From contig SUVQ01000005.1 of assembly GCA_015061905.1 (NCBI GenBank), forward strand, positions 95,192 to 159,191: a stretch of 64,000 nt of DNA, given 5' to 3'. Below the pieces are notes generated by a model. It searched no databases. It saw nothing but the letters and a program-made list of their open reading frames with translations, and was not told the origin of the DNA. The position numbers and the translations under genes were made by a program. This document shows, piece by piece, positions 1 through 11,000 of the stretch; position 1 is the first letter of the stretch, and each line of letters begins with the position of its first letter. This DNA comes from Verrucomicrobiota bacterium (GTDB lineage: Bacteria > Verrucomicrobiota > Verrucomicrobiia > Opitutales > UBA953).

Positions 1-86
1 CGAAGTTCGATGTTCTTCAGATTGTGTTCCCGCGCGCCCTTAACGTGAATTGTTCCCGGAGAAAGCATAAATTTTCAGTTTTTTTT

Positions 87-118
87 CGGGAGAAGCGACA
101 GGAGTGTCGCTTCTTCCG
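87..118. repeat. Small hairpin repeat, copy 1
   Basis: Inverted repeat with arms CGGGAGAAGCGACA and TGTCGCTTCTTCCG around the loop GGAG, with one arm mismatch. It lies just beyond the stop codon of the pseudouridine synthase gene. It belongs to a family also seen at 4058-4105, 21503-21523 and 21615-21644, with a variant at 18750-18771. Confidence 0.8.
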
Positions 119-119
119 C

Positions 120-1199
120 TTATTTGCGCTTACGCGAAGCGTAATTGCGGGTGCGCGCGTTTTTGTGATGAGGGAGGATTCCGCGTTGCCAAACGTTTTC
201 GCGGGAAATTTCCGGGCGTTTTTTCGCGAAGGAATTTTCGGAAAATTCGGCATCGGCTTCTTCTGCGGGTTTCGGTCGCGCACGCTTTTGCGCCTGCGAT
301 TTTGCGCGTTCCCGCAGTTTTTGTGCGTCGCGTTCCCGCAGAGCGGTGCGCGTGGAAATTTTCTTGTGGGTGGAAGTTTTTCGTTCCGTAGCTTTTTCTC
401 CGCGCAGGGCGGCGCGATTCGGTTTTTTCAGTCCGGAATGTTTGGGCGAAGCGTTCCCGCCTTTGGCGAAAACGGAATCGATTTCCTTTTGAGAAAGCTT
501 GCGGCAATCGCCCGGCGGCATTTTTTTCAGAATGAGCCCGCCGATTTGGAAGCGCACAAGCGTTTTGACGAAAAATCCGAAAACTTCAAACAGGCGGCGA
601 ATTTCGCGTTTGCGTCCCTGCTTGAGGTGAATTTCGAGCTTGCGCGAATCGGGAAAACGAATGACGTTGGCGAACTGCAAAAATTCGTCTTCGTCCTTTT
701 CGTTTTTGAGCTTCACGCCTTTGAGCAGGCGCGGCGTGAGCGCGGGATCGAAGTCGCGGTTGAGCGTAACTTCGTAGCGTTTCAAAATGTTGCTCGACGG
801 GTGGATGATGTTGTTGGCGAGCTCTCCGTCGTTGGTGATGAGAAGAAGGCCTTCGCTGTCCTTGTCGAGGCGTCCGACGCAGAAGAGCTTGTGCGCCGCG
901 TATTCCGGCGGAATCAGTTGGAACACGGTTTGCGCGTTGTGCGGGTCGAGGTTGGTGCACACGTATCCGCGAGGTTTGTTCATCATCAAAACGATGCGGG
1001 AACGCGTTTCGAGCGTGATTTTTTTCCCGTTGAGGCGCACGTCGTCTTCGCCGGGAACGACGGTTTGCCCGAGCTCGGCGATTTCGCCGTTGACGGTAAT
1101 TTCACCGTTGGCGATGAGCGTTTCCGCCGCGCGGCGGGAACAGACTTCCGCTTGCGACAAATATTTTTGCAGTCGAATACGTTCTTTCGGTGCGTCCAT
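120..1199 (-). CDS. rluB: Pseudouridine synthase, RsuA/RluB family
   Basis: Makes pseudouridine in ribosomal RNA, most likely the large-subunit position handled by RluB. The 359-residue protein has an N-terminal S4 RNA-binding domain (about residues 8-60, with RLQKYLSQAEVCSRRAAE) and the catalytic RsuA/RluB domain. The catalytic aspartate is in GRLDKDSEGLLL (Asp112), and the family motif KQGRKREIRRLFE follows. The last ~110 residues form a Lys/Arg/Ala-rich, low-complexity basic tail, longer than in the E. coli protein, as is common in RluB-like enzymes. The tail also contains peptides produced by the dispersed GGGAACG word. The gene stands alone, leftward, with a hairpin repeat immediately downstream. 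RluB rather than RsuA or RluE is chosen from the overall sequence and tail; the exact target is inferred. Confidence 0.88.
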   Translation of the reverse strand: MDAPKERIRLQKYLSQAEVCSRRAAETLIANGEITVNGEIAELGQTVVPGEDDVRLNGKKITLETRSRIVLMMNKPRGYVCTNLDPHNAQTVFQLIPPEYAAHKLFCVGRLDKDSEGLLLITNDGELANNIIHPSSNILKRYEVTLNRDFDPALTPRLLKGVKLKNEKDEDEFLQFANVIRFPDSRKLEIHLKQGRKREIRRLFEVFGFFVKTLVRFQIGGLILKKMPPGDCRKLSQKEIDSVFAKGGNASPKHSGLKKPNRAALRGEKATERKTSTHKKISTRTALRERDAQKLRERAKSQAQKRARPKPAEEADAEFSENSFAKKRPEISRENVWQRGILPHHKNARTRNYASRKRK

Positions 1200-1300
1200 A
1201 AGAAATCAAAAAAGTTTTGAAAATCCTAAAAGCGAACGTTCCCGCGGGCAAACACGAATTCGGCGTTTTCCCGGCGAGCTCGCTTGTTGAAAAGCTGAGA

Positions 1301-1420
1301 AGCTTAAGAGCTTAAAAGTTTAGTCGGCTTCGCCGAGAGTTTTACTTTTATAAGATTAATAAAAAAGACTCTTTTCTTGTTGCGCTTGCGAGACAACTAA
1401 ACTTTCTAAGCTCTTAAGCT
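1301..1420. repeat. Long inverted repeat in a gap
   Basis: The gap 1200-1454 between alr and the pseudouridine synthase gene holds no ORF but a ~120-bp structure. The left arm is 1301-1324 and the right arm 1396-1420; they are complementary over about 24 bases with a one-base bulge. The core holds smaller hairpins (CGGCTTCGCCG). Related AGAGCTTAAAG-type sequence occurs just after kbl (about 23505) and sucD (about 27222). It could be a terminator complex or a decayed miniature element. Confidence 0.6.
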
Positions 1421-1454
1421 CTAAACTTTTACCGAAGCCCACTTCGGCAAATTT

Positions 1455-2603
1455 TTATCTGCGCAAGCCGCAGTAAATACGCGGAACGCGCTTGGTGATG
1501 GAAACGAGCGCTTCCCAGGGAATGCAGTCGCCGCGCGAGCAAAATTCTTCGATGGAAATGCACGCGTTTTCGGATTCTCCGATAATCGTTGCCGCATCTC
1601 CGACGGAAATTTCCGGAAGCGCGGAGGCATCGACGAGCGTTTGGTCCATCGTTACGCGCCCGATGACGGGAACGCGCCGCCCGCCGATGAGCACTTCAGC
1701 GCGGTTGCTGGCGGCAGTGGGAATGCCGTCTCCGTAGCCGGCAGTGAGCACGGCGATTTTGGAATTTTTTTCCAGCGTAAACGTGCGGTTGTAGCTGACC
1801 GGCGTTCCCGCGGGGAGGGTTTTTATGAGCCCGACGCGAGTTTTGAAAGAAAGCACGGGCTCCGGGGAAATTTTTTCAAAAAGCGTTCCCGGCGCAGGTT
1901 GCCAGCCGTATTGGAGAATGCCGACGCGCACGGCATTGAAGGGGCGTTCCCGAGAAAATGTTTCAAGCCCGGCGGAATTATCGGCGTGGATCGTGAGGCG
2001 TTCCCGCAACTGCGGCGGGATTTTTTCCACGGCGGCAAGAAAGCGGGAACGCTGAAGCTCCGTGTATTCGCGCGAAGAGTCCGCACTCGAAAAATGCGTG
2101 AAAACGCCGCGCCAATCCAGCTCCGGCGTTTCCGCGAGCACGGAGAAAATTTTTTCCGCATTTTCGTGCCAAACGCCCATGCGTCCCATGCCGGTGTCGA
2201 TTGCGAGGTTGATGCGGGCGCGGCAATTTTGCCTGCGGGAAAAATCCGCAAGGGCGCGAATTTCGTGTTCGTCGGAAACGGCGACGGTGAGGCTGTCGGC
2301 AAGAGCTTGAGGAATTTCTTCCGGCAGAGTCGGTCCGAGAATTGCGATTTCCGCCATCGGCGCGATGTAGCGGACGTCTGCGCCTTCACGGGCGTTGGCG
2401 ACGGCAAAATGATCAATCCCGCATTGTAAAAGCCGCTCGACGATGTGCGCGACGCCGTGCCCGTAGGCATCCGCCTTGACCACGGAAATGTAGCGAACGT
2501 GCGGCGGGAGCGTAGCCTTGATTTTTCCGATATTGCGTTCGAAAGCAGGCAAATTAATTTCCGCCCACGAGCGCGGAAGCGGAGTTGCGCAGGGCGAAAT
2601 CAT
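1455..2603 (-). CDS. alr: Alanine racemase
   Basis: PLP-dependent interconversion of L- and D-alanine, supplying D-Ala for peptidoglycan. The 382-residue protein is of normal family length. The PLP lysine is in VVKADAYGHG (Lys43), and the fold-type III TIM barrel is followed by the C-terminal domain with VSYNRTFTL, carrying the catalytic-type tyrosine, and GYGDGIP. The reading frame extends upstream to 2702, but the ATG at 2603 fits the family start (SWAEINLPAFERNI) and overlaps the tsaB stop as ATGA. Translation of the two genes is therefore probably coupled. It is leftward with tsaB upstream. Confidence 0.95.
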   Translation of the reverse strand: MISPCATPLPRSWAEINLPAFERNIGKIKATLPPHVRYISVVKADAYGHGVAHIVERLLQCGIDHFAVANAREGADVRYIAPMAEIAILGPTLPEEIPQALADSLTVAVSDEHEIRALADFSRRQNCRARINLAIDTGMGRMGVWHENAEKIFSVLAETPELDWRGVFTHFSSADSSREYTELQRSRFLAAVEKIPPQLRERLTIHADNSAGLETFSRERPFNAVRVGILQYGWQPAPGTLFEKISPEPVLSFKTRVGLIKTLPAGTPVSYNRTFTLEKNSKIAVLTAGYGDGIPTAASNRAEVLIGGRRVPVIGRVTMDQTLVDASALPEISVGDAATIIGESENACISIEEFCSRGDCIPWEALVSITKRVPRIYCGLRR

Positions 2604-3307
2604 TGTTTTTCGGCAGGCGTTTCGGCGCGGTGGCGTTCCGGCGTCCAGCGCGCGTAGGAATTGATGTCGGAAGTGTTGACGGCGTCCGGCGCGTTCCCGC
2701 AATCGCGAAGAAGCGCGGGAACGTCGGCGAATACGTTCGGGTCGTTTTTTAGAAATTCAAAAACCGGGCAGAGCGTTGCGTTTGCGAGCGCGGGAGGAAG
2801 TTTGCGGCGATGCGGAAGGATGAAAATTTTTTCGGAGGAGAGTTTTTCCGTTTCCGCTGTTTTGATTTCGGAAAAATTTTCTTCGGGAGAGCCGTCGCAA
2901 ACACGCAGAACATTCCAAGCATTCATGCGGGATTCGGCAACGAGAGTGAAATTTTTTTCCTGCGGGAACGCACGCAGAATCAGGTGCGCGGCAAGGTGCA
3001 AGCTGCGGTAAGCAAAAACGCGAAGCGGATTTTCGGCATCGGCGGAAAGAGCAAGGCGCGCGCGAACGGCGGCGGCGGCAATGCGGATGCCGAGAATCGA
3101 GCCGGGACCTTCACAGAAAAGAAAGCCGGCGTGTGATTTCGCGGGAACGCATTGATTTATTTTTTGCGTTGCCGAAAAAATACCTTCCAGCGCGGCGGAT
3201 TTTTCTTCAAAAAAACAGGTCCACGATTGTCCGCGCTCGCCCAAAACTCCGGCGGCAACGGAAAGAGGCGAGGAGGCATCAATCAGCAAATAGTTTTCCG
3301 GGTTCAC
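2600..3307 (-). CDS. tsaB: tRNA threonylcarbamoyladenosine protein TsaB-like
   Basis: TsaB is the non-catalytic ASKHA-fold partner of TsaD in making t6A37 on ANN-decoding tRNAs. The 235-residue protein has the N-terminal strand NYLLIDASSP and the family signature GPGSILGIRIAAAAVRA near residues 67-83. The rest is divergent and the C-terminus is low in conservation, so this is a remote TsaB. The start is a GTG at 3307. The stop overlaps the alr ATG by four bases, which suggests an operon tsaB-alr. I see no tsaD or tsaE in the window. Confidence 0.8.
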   Translation of the reverse strand: MNPENYLLIDASSPLSVAAGVLGERGQSWTCFFEEKSAALEGIFSATQKINQCVPAKSHAGFLFCEGPGSILGIRIAAAAVRARLALSADAENPLRVFAYRSLHLAAHLILRAFPQEKNFTLVAESRMNAWNVLRVCDGSPEENFSEIKTAETEKLSSEKIFILPHRRKLPPALANATLCPVFEFLKNDPNVFADVPALLRDCGNAPDAVNTSDINSYARWTPERHRAETPAEKQ

Positions 3308-3418
3308 GACAAACGATTGAAAAACTCCGCGCCCGCTTCTTCAAGCCGCAAATTTTTGCCCGGGCGTTTTATTTGAAACACGGAATGCCGGATGCCTCAC
3401 GGATTCGGGATTCGTTTT

Positions 3419-4042
3419 TTAGGCGGATTCCCGAAACGTGTAGCCGTGGCAGAGCGCGGCGGCGGCGGCATCGGATTCGTCAAAAGGCAATTCTTTGGCG
3501 AGGCGCAAAATCTGCTTGGTCATGCCGGCAACTTGGGATTTTTGCGCGCGCCCGAAGCCGACAACCGCCTGCTTAATCCGCAGGGGCGGATACTCGAAAA
3601 CTTTTCGTCCGAGCACCGACGCCGCCGCAATCGCCGCTCCGCGGGCGGCACCGAGCACTTGCGCCACTTTGAAGTTGTTGACGTAAATCGTCTCTTCCAG
3701 CGCAACGTGGCGCACGGGAAAATCTTCGCAACAGTCCGCGCACAGCTTGTAGATTTCGCCGAGGCAGGTTGCGAGCGACACGTCGCGGGCGATTTTCAGC
3801 GTTTTTGAAAAATGAAGTTTCGGCGCGTTCCCGCGCGAAAATTCGACAACGGCAAAGCCGCTCCCGCGCAAACTCGGATCGATCCCGAGCACAAAGCCCG
3901 TGTAGGGGATTCTCGTTCCGGAAATGACATTCGGGAACGTTTCCGCGGCGTCGCGCAAAGAAAATTTTCCGGAAGTGCCGCTTTTTTCAACGTTTCCGGA
4001 AAGAATTTTTTGTGTCCAAAGACTGCGCGAGCTACGGGACAT
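3419..4042 (-). CDS. ruvC: Crossover junction endonuclease RuvC
   Basis: Holliday-junction resolvase acting with RuvAB. The conserved acidic residues are visible in VLGIDPSLRGSGFAV, HVALEETIYVNN and the C-terminal DESDAAAAALCHG. The conserved core starts unusually late: the ATG at 4042 adds about 45 residues before VLGIDP. The reading frame even reaches 4111, through a perfect hairpin and the end of ilvE, which cannot be the real start. No strong ribosome-binding site helps to decide, so a shorter start is possible. RuvA and RuvB are not in the window. The gene lies downstream of ilvE beyond a hairpin. Confidence 0.85.
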   Translation of the reverse strand: MSRSSRSLWTQKILSGNVEKSGTSGKFSLRDAAETFPNVISGTRIPYTGFVLGIDPSLRGSGFAVVEFSRGNAPKLHFSKTLKIARDVSLATCLGEIYKLCADCCEDFPVRHVALEETIYVNNFKVAQVLGAARGAAIAAASVLGRKVFEYPPLRIKQAVVGFGRAQKSQVAGMTKQILRLAKELPFDESDAAAAALCHGYTFRESA

Positions 4043-4057
4043 TCGGGTAAAAGCTAA

Positions 4058-4105
4058 AAATTTTTCGGGAGAAGCGACGCATCTGTCGCTTCTCCCGAAA
4101 AATTT
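4058..4105. terminator. Perfect 21-bp-arm hairpin, repeat family
   Basis: Arms 4058-4078 and 4085-4105 are perfect complements around a 6-base loop (GCATCT). The inner part is GGGAGAAGCGAC / GTCGCTTCTCCC and the outer part an A/T stretch, so it can act as a terminator in either direction. It starts at the ilvE stop codon and precedes ruvC. It is the most complete copy of the hairpin repeat also found at 87, 21503 and 21615. Confidence 0.85.
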
Positions 4106-4973
4106 AGGCAATCATCGTGCCGTCGAGGCGGACTTTTTTGCGGAAAAGCTCGAGGATTTTTTCCGTGAGCGGACCGCATTTTCCGGAGCCGATTTTGCGT
4201 CCGTCGAGTTCGACGACGGGAACGACTTCCGCCGCCGAGCCCGTGATAAAAGCTTCGTCCGCATTCCAGATGTCATAGCGCGTCATGTCCGTTTCGACGA
4301 CGGGAATGCCGAGTTCCTGCGCGCATTCCATCGCCGCCGCGCGCGTGATGCCGATGAGTAGCCCGGACGCGGGAGCGGGCGTGATGAGCTTTCCTTTGTG
4401 AATGATGAAAATGTTGTCGCCGGAGCATTCTGCGACGTTGCCCTGGTCGTTGAGCAAGAGGCATTCGTCGTAGCCGCAGTTAAGCGCTTCGATTTTGGCG
4501 AGAATATTGTTCAAATAATTCAGCGATTTGACCATCGGCGGGAGCGCGGCAACGCTCATGCGGCGCGTCGGCACCGTGATGAGTTTAATGCCGTTGGTGT
4601 ATACTTCCGGCGGATACAATTTGATGGAATCCGCGATGATAATCATCGACGGTTTGGAGCAGTTGCGCGGGCTGAGCCCGAGGTCGCCCATGCCGCGCGT
4701 GATGACGGTGCGGATGTAGCCGTTGGCAACGCCGTTGCGTCGGCAGGCTTCAACGTGCGCTTTCGCGATTTCTTCGCGGCTCCACGGCAAATCGAGCGCG
4801 ATGGCTTTCGCCGAATATTCGATGCGTTCGAGATGCGCGTCGAGTTTGAAAATGCAGTTGTCGTAAACGCGAATGCCTTCAAAAAGCCCGTCGCCGTAGA
4901 GCAAACCGTGGTCGAAAACAGAGATTTTAGCGTCTTCTTTTTTGTAAAATTGTCCGTCAATGTAAACTTCCAT
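4104..4973 (-). CDS. ilvE: Branched-chain amino acid aminotransferase (class IV)
   Basis: PLP enzyme, the last step of leucine, isoleucine and valine synthesis. The protein is 289 residues. The N-terminal motif is FDHGLLYGDGLFEGIRVY, the PLP lysine is in VKSLNYLNNILAK (Lys149), and the cofactor phosphate loop region is AECSGDNIFI with ITGSAAEVVPV near the C-terminus. The reading frame is open upstream to 5741, but that part is the opposite phase of the alpha-2-macroglobulin gene; the ATG at 4973 gives the standard family start MEVYIDGQFY. The D-amino acid transaminase relatives share this fold, but length and motifs favour IlvE. Confidence 0.93.
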   Translation of the reverse strand: MEVYIDGQFYKKEDAKISVFDHGLLYGDGLFEGIRVYDNCIFKLDAHLERIEYSAKAIALDLPWSREEIAKAHVEACRRNGVANGYIRTVITRGMGDLGLSPRNCSKPSMIIIADSIKLYPPEVYTNGIKLITVPTRRMSVAALPPMVKSLNYLNNILAKIEALNCGYDECLLLNDQGNVAECSGDNIFIIHKGKLITPAPASGLLIGITRAAAMECAQELGIPVVETDMTRYDIWNADEAFITGSAAEVVPVVELDGRKIGSGKCGPLTEKILELFRKKVRLDGTMIA

Positions 4974-5038
4974 AAGTGCGCTTATGGAATCACTCGCAAC
5001 GCGGGAACGCAAAAGATTTTTTTGAGCCCGGAACGTTT

Positions 5039-8000
5039 TTACATGGAAACGAGGGATTCCGAGGACGAATGTGCGGAAAATTCCGGCGCGTAGAGCGAGC
5101 GGATTTCGGCGAAGCCGCTCGAATACAGTCCGGAAGTGCGCACGCGTTGGGCGTATTCGAAGACGTGCGTTCCCGCCGGAAGCCGGTCGAAATAGAAGCG
5201 CGTTTCCGTGTCTCGCGGTTCGCCGTAATACCAAAGCGCGTGATTGTTGCGCCAGCCGGAAAGCGTTTCCGCCGGTTCGCATCCGCTTGCTCGAAAATCT
5301 TTTAGGCAAACGAACTCGAAATCGCGATCCGCCGAAACCGTGAGGCGCACGATGATTTCGTCTCCCGGTTTGAGAATTTCCGCGCGGGCAGGGCGCAGGA
5401 CAAACTTTCCGCCGGCGGCGCGTTCCCGCTTGAAAACGGTTTTTTTGACGGAAAATCCGCTGTCGGGCGCGTCGGCACGGACAGCCGAAAGCGGTTGAGA
5501 AAACGTCCAATGCGCGGCGACGAATGCGGGGGCGGAGCCTTCGTTTTTCGCCGAGATTTCGGCGAGAGCGGGTTCGGGAACGAGCGTTCCCGACACAAGT
5601 TCTTGCGCGGCGGCATTCGTGAGCGTGATTGCGGGTGCTTGCGCGAGTTGCGCGGTGGCGTTTTCGGGGGCGTCTTGCGTTTCCCCGTTTTCGCAAAGCA
5701 GAGCGTAGACGGCGTTTGCGCTTGCGCGGGAGGATTTCCACGCGTGCGTTTGTTTGCGCGTGAGCAGCCAGATTTTCATTTCTTGAACTGCTTTTTTATC
5801 CTGCGCGATTTCGGAAAAAGCTTCGATTGTCGCGGCTTGCGTTTCAATCGGCGAGTATTGCGGAAGCCACAGCGGAAGCGTCGGCAAATCGTTCCAATAC
5901 ATGCCGAGCTGTTCGTCGTAAATTGCTCGCTGACGCAGGCTTTCGACGATTTTTGCGGGAACGTCCTTTTCGCCGCTACGCCACAGCGCAAGCGCGAGTT
6001 GCGCCTGAGACATGCGCGGGAGTTTTGTCCAAAATTCCGCTTTCCGGGCTTCTCCGAGGTAATATTTCCACGCCTCGTTGTTTTCGTTTTTTGCCGAAAT
6101 TAAATCTGCGAAAAGCGAGCACAGGTAGAGGTGGCAGGCGATGGCGGGATCGATCGTTTGCGGTTTGCCGTCGCAGGCGTTGTAGCATTGGTCGAGCCAA
6201 GCCGTTTGCGCGTCAAGCGCGGAGCGGGCAAGGTCTGCGAGTTCCGTTTTCAGTTGCGCGTCGCTGGTGCGTTCCCGCAGTCGTCCCAGTCCGACGAGAA
6301 TTTCCTGCGTGATTTGGCGATTGATTCCGCAACGCGAGTTCGGAAACCACGACCAGCCGGCACCGTTGTTTGCTCGGGAACGTTCCCGCAGTTCGTTGAG
6401 CGCGCGGCGGATTTCTTCGCGGATTTGATTTTCGTTGAAAAAGATTTCGACGGCGCGGCGTTCTTCACCTTCTTTTTGCGCGATTCCGGTGTAGGGCGTG
6501 TTTTGCGCATTGGCGGCGAGCGGCGAATCGAATTTGCCCGGTTGCGTCAGTTGCCAATGTTCAATGCGTTCCCGAATTTGCGGATTGGCATCACAAATCG
6601 TTTTTGCGAGTGCGTTGGCGTAGAGCCGGTAAAGGACGGAATCCGAAGACGACGTTTCCTGCGCTTGCTCCGCGATGTGCGGGAGGGAGAGCAGAATGTT
6701 GTCGTAAGCGGCGGCGGGCGCATCGAGTGTGAAACTGCGGGAACGCGGCGAATCTTCGTTCGCTCCGGGCGCGGCGAGTTTTTCAAACGTGAGCTTCGCC
6801 GACGCGTTCGGGCGAACGAGTGCCGTGCGCGATTCCGTAATGACGACTTCGCGCGGCAAAACGGGAAGCACGGCACTTTCTCCGTCGGAAATTTTACCGG
6901 CAATACCGCTTGCGCGAAAATTCATCGCCACGGCTCCGAGCGGCACGCGAATCGTGCGAAAAAGCGTTTTCGAGGTTTGCGCGGGAACGGCGAATTTTTG
7001 TTCGGCGGAGCTTGCGTTTTCGAGCGCGATTTTTTTGCCGGAGGCATCGAAAAACTCAATGTCGGCGCGGAGCGTTCCCGTCAGTTCCGCGTTTCCGCGA
7101 TTCGTGATTTTGACCGGGAATTTAATTTCGTCTCCTTCCCGGAGGAAGCGCGGTGCGTCGGGCTGCACCATCAAATCTTTTGATGTGGAAATGTCAGTTT
7201 CTTCAAACGTTCCCTTTCGCAGTTGTTTGTCGTGGGCGAAAACGCGGAGCCGCCAGCGAGTGAGTGCCTCGGGGGCGACAAATTGCATGGTGACGATGCC
7301 GTTTTCGTCCGTTTGCAAAAACGGATAGAAGAACGCGGTTTCCTGCAGGTTTTTGCGGGTCGGGAACGCAAGCGGAGAGGCGGGAGCGGGCGAGGCGTTC
7401 CCGTCGATGCCTTCTTCTTCGCGCATTTCATCTGCGCTCGCCTGCGTTGCGCGTGAGCTTTTGAGGGCGACCGGAGCGGGTGCGGCTTCCATTACCGGCA
7501 CTGCGCCCATGGCGCGCATTTCATTTCGTGCGCCGAAGTAGGCGGGAGCAAAGTAAACGGGAGCGTAGTCGTAATGATTTTTTGTATACGTCCAGTCCGG
7601 AAGCAGAAACGCGGAAAATTGCGATGCTGTTTGCGGATAGGAAAAGTAGCGGCGGCTCTGAAGGTTTGAAGGCGAAAAGAAGGCTTTGAAGGACCAATCA
7701 ACGCCCGGTGTGAGTTTTCCGGCCTGCGTTTTCCATAAGTCGGAACGGCTCCAGTAGAGCAAACTTTCGGCGGAAATGTCGTAGAGCCCGGCGAGAATTT
7801 CCGTGTCTGCGGCGGGCGAGCCGTCGGCGCGCGTGATTTTGAAAGTCCAGATTTGCGGCGTTCCCGGCTCAAGTTGCGTGTTGAATTGCCGGGGTTCTAT
7901 ATTTAGCGTTTTTTCGGCAGAAACGGTAAAATCGAATGTGTGACGGTTCACTTTTCCCAAAGCTGCTTGGGTGATGTGAACGGAAACGGATTTCCCTTTC

Positions 8001-11000
8001 AGATCTTCCGTAATCGGAATTTCGATGATTTGTTGCGTGCGGTTCGGCTCGGTGTAGAACGAACGGGATTCTTTGCCGTTGATAAAAATTTCGACAAAGG
8101 CACGCGAGCCCGGAATCGCGCTTCCCCAAATGAATTTTGCGGTTTCTCCGACACGGTGTTCGTTTAGCGTTTTTTCGTCCTTCCATGCCGCAAAAAAAGC
8201 GCGGTTCAGCGGAAATTTTTCGGCGGAGTCGTCGAGAACGATAAGCTCGCTTTCCGTGCGAATTTCTTGTGAAAAATCATCGCGGCAGGTCGCAATCACG
8301 CGGTAGTAGCCGGGCGCGAGCGTTCCCGCCGGAACGACGAGCGAACTTGTATCTTCTTTTTCGGATACGGTTTTTGTTTCGGCGGAAAACACTTTTTCGC
8401 CGAGTTCGGTCGGTTGCGGATCAAAGAGATTTTCGTAGAGTGCACGCGTGAGTTTTTCCGGTTCGTTTACGCGGAAAATTTCGGCTTTAACGGGAACGGG
8501 CGTTTGCGTTTTTTCCGAGCGGCGGAACGTGACGGGAACGTCTTCGCCGAAACTGAGGTTGCGATAATCGGCTACGAGGTCGAAACTGCTGTTGCTGACG
8601 GTGACGGATTCGTTTTCGGTTACGGTTTCCCCGTTGGAATCGACGATTTCGGCGGAAATTTCGAAATCCGCACTCAAGTCCAATTCGCGTTCCCGGCATT
8701 CCTGTGGGGAAAGTTTGCGCACGGAAAAATCGCCGTCGTTCAGCTTGCGACGCTTGGTTTTCCAGGAAATTTTCAGCGTTCCCGTAGCGTCGAGCGCGCC
8801 TTCGCCGGCAGCGATTTCCTCTCGAACCTGTTCGTCGAAATCGTAAGTGCTGACGTTCCAGCGCACTTTCGCGCCGTCGAGCGGTGCGCCCGTAAGCGAC
8901 GTTCCCGTGATAATCGCCGAGGCGTTCCCGCCGAGGATTTGCGGTTGTTCCGAGCCGGAAATTTTGATTTCGGATTTCGGTTTGCGGTATTCTTCGACGC
9001 GCACCGTGCAAAGGCTTCGCGGAGCACCTTCGCTTTCGGCGGAAATGTTTAAATTTCCGAGCAAAATTTCGCGCGGAATGTCGAGCGTTCCCGCAAACGA
9101 GCCGAATCCGTTCGTCCACGCTTCCGTTTCGGACACGATTTCGCGTTTGCCGGAAACATTGCTTTCGAGGCAGATTTTAACTTTTTTCCCGGGGAAAACT
9201 TCGGCGGTCGGGTTTTTCGGCATTTCCTTGCGCGCGAAAACGCCTTTGAAGGAAATTTTCTGTCCGGGGCGAAAAACGTTGCGGTCGGGGAAAATCGCGA
9301 TGCGGGAGCCGTTGTCTTCCGGCATTTTCGGTTCGCTACTCCGGGAAAACGATTCGAGCGAAACGGCGTGAATTTGCGTTTCAGCGTCGGAGCCTGCGGC
9401 ATCGCCTTGTGACGGCAACTCGGCTTCGACGAGCAGAAGCGGATCGCGGTCTTTTTTTAATCCGGAAATTTCGGCGATGCCGAGCGCATCGGTTTTGACC
9501 GGGGCGACGGAGATGCGCTCGCCTCCCCAGCGCGCTTTGTTCCAAGCGGAAACGGTCGCGCCTTCGATCGGCGTTCCCGTGAGCGCGTTGACGACGCGCA
9601 CGGAAGCGTTCCCGCCGTCGCTTAATTTTACCGCCTGATAACCGTCGCGCTCGGTAATAACGGCGATGTCGCTGACCCAAACCGGGATCGGCGCGGGCTT
9701 ATTTTTAGTGTTTTTACCTTCAAACGGCTCGCTGTCAGGCGCGACGAAGACGAAGTAAAAACCGGGCGAAAGTTTTTCCGCCGGGATTTCCAAGTTGTAG
9801 CGATGTTCGCGAAAATCGTGAAACTGTTCCAGCGGTAGATTCCAAAGCACGGCTTCCGGCGCGTCCAAAAGCTCCGTGATTTCTTTTTGCGAAAGGCGAT
9901 TTGTGCGGTTGTGTTCTTTTTTCAGATAGTCGCGCCAATCGGCGGGAACGGCGCGGAAGCGGATTTGTTTCACGTTTTTTGCGGAAGCGAAAACCGGTGT
10001 TGCAATCGAGCTTGTCCAGACGTTGGGAAATTCAAACGGAGTGAGCTCGACTTTTTCAAGTTGCGCCAAAATTTCTTTGCAGCGGTTTGCGTTGAGCGCG
10101 TTCCCGAATTTGGCAGCGGATTTTTCGACGATTTCGTGGGCTTCGGGTTCGCGTTTTTCTGCGATGTAAATTTCGGCGAGCAGGGCGGAAGCCTCGGCGG
10201 AAATCGGGAAATATTCGTAGTCGGAAATAAATTTTTTCAGTGCGGCTTCGAGTGCGGGTGTCGCTTTTTCGCCGCATTTGTTTTGGGCAAAATGAATGCG
10301 GTCGAGCTCGGCGCGTGCGAGAGCGGAGCGGTCGGCATCGCCCGCGTGGAATTGCGTGCGGTCGCGCAGGATTTGCAGCGCGCGCAACGCGGGGCTTTTG
10401 GCGGGAACGTCGGCGGCGGGAACGGAATCAAGAAATTCCGCCGTCGGCGCGAGCAGGATTTCCGGAGAGGGAAGCTCGGCTTTTTCCTGCGGGAACGCGC
10501 CGGGCGCAAATGCCGTGTAGAATTTTTCCGCATCGCGGGCGATGAAATCGTAGAGCGTCGGGAACTCGGCGGCGGGCGCATCGTTCAGCGTGAGAATATC
10601 GAGGTGCGTGATTTCGTTGACGAGCTCGTCGAGGTTCTCGTCGCTTCCCCGTTCCCGCAGCGTGTGCTTTTCGAGAAAAGAGCGAATTTTCCGGAGGTCT
10701 TCGGCGGAGAAAACCTTGGGTGTTTTTACGGCGGCGAGGGGGATTTTTTTGAGCAAATCGCTTTGCGCGAGCACGTTTTCGTAGTGCGCGGCGGCGGCTT
10801 CCCGCAGTTGCGTGTTGCTCCATTCGGCGATGTTTTCGGGAAGTTCTGCGGCGGGTTCGGCATCGTCGTTCCCGCGCAACGTTCCTCTGCGGTAGGATTG
10901 CGAGAAATCGAGAAACGCCCAAGCGAGTTTGGCTTCGAGGAAAATTTTCGCTTCCGGCGAAGGCGCGAGGGCGAGCGCTTCCCGCAACGCGCGGACGCGG

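Noticed and set aside
24..1220. Long rightward frame (398 codons) opposite the pseudouridine synthase gene
   Set aside because: Its translation is Phe/Arg-rich with no family features; it is the antisense frame of a GC-rich gene.
4974..5741. Extension of the ilvE frame upstream to 5741
   Set aside because: Arg-rich antisense of the alpha-2-macroglobulin gene; the IlvE family start is at 4973.
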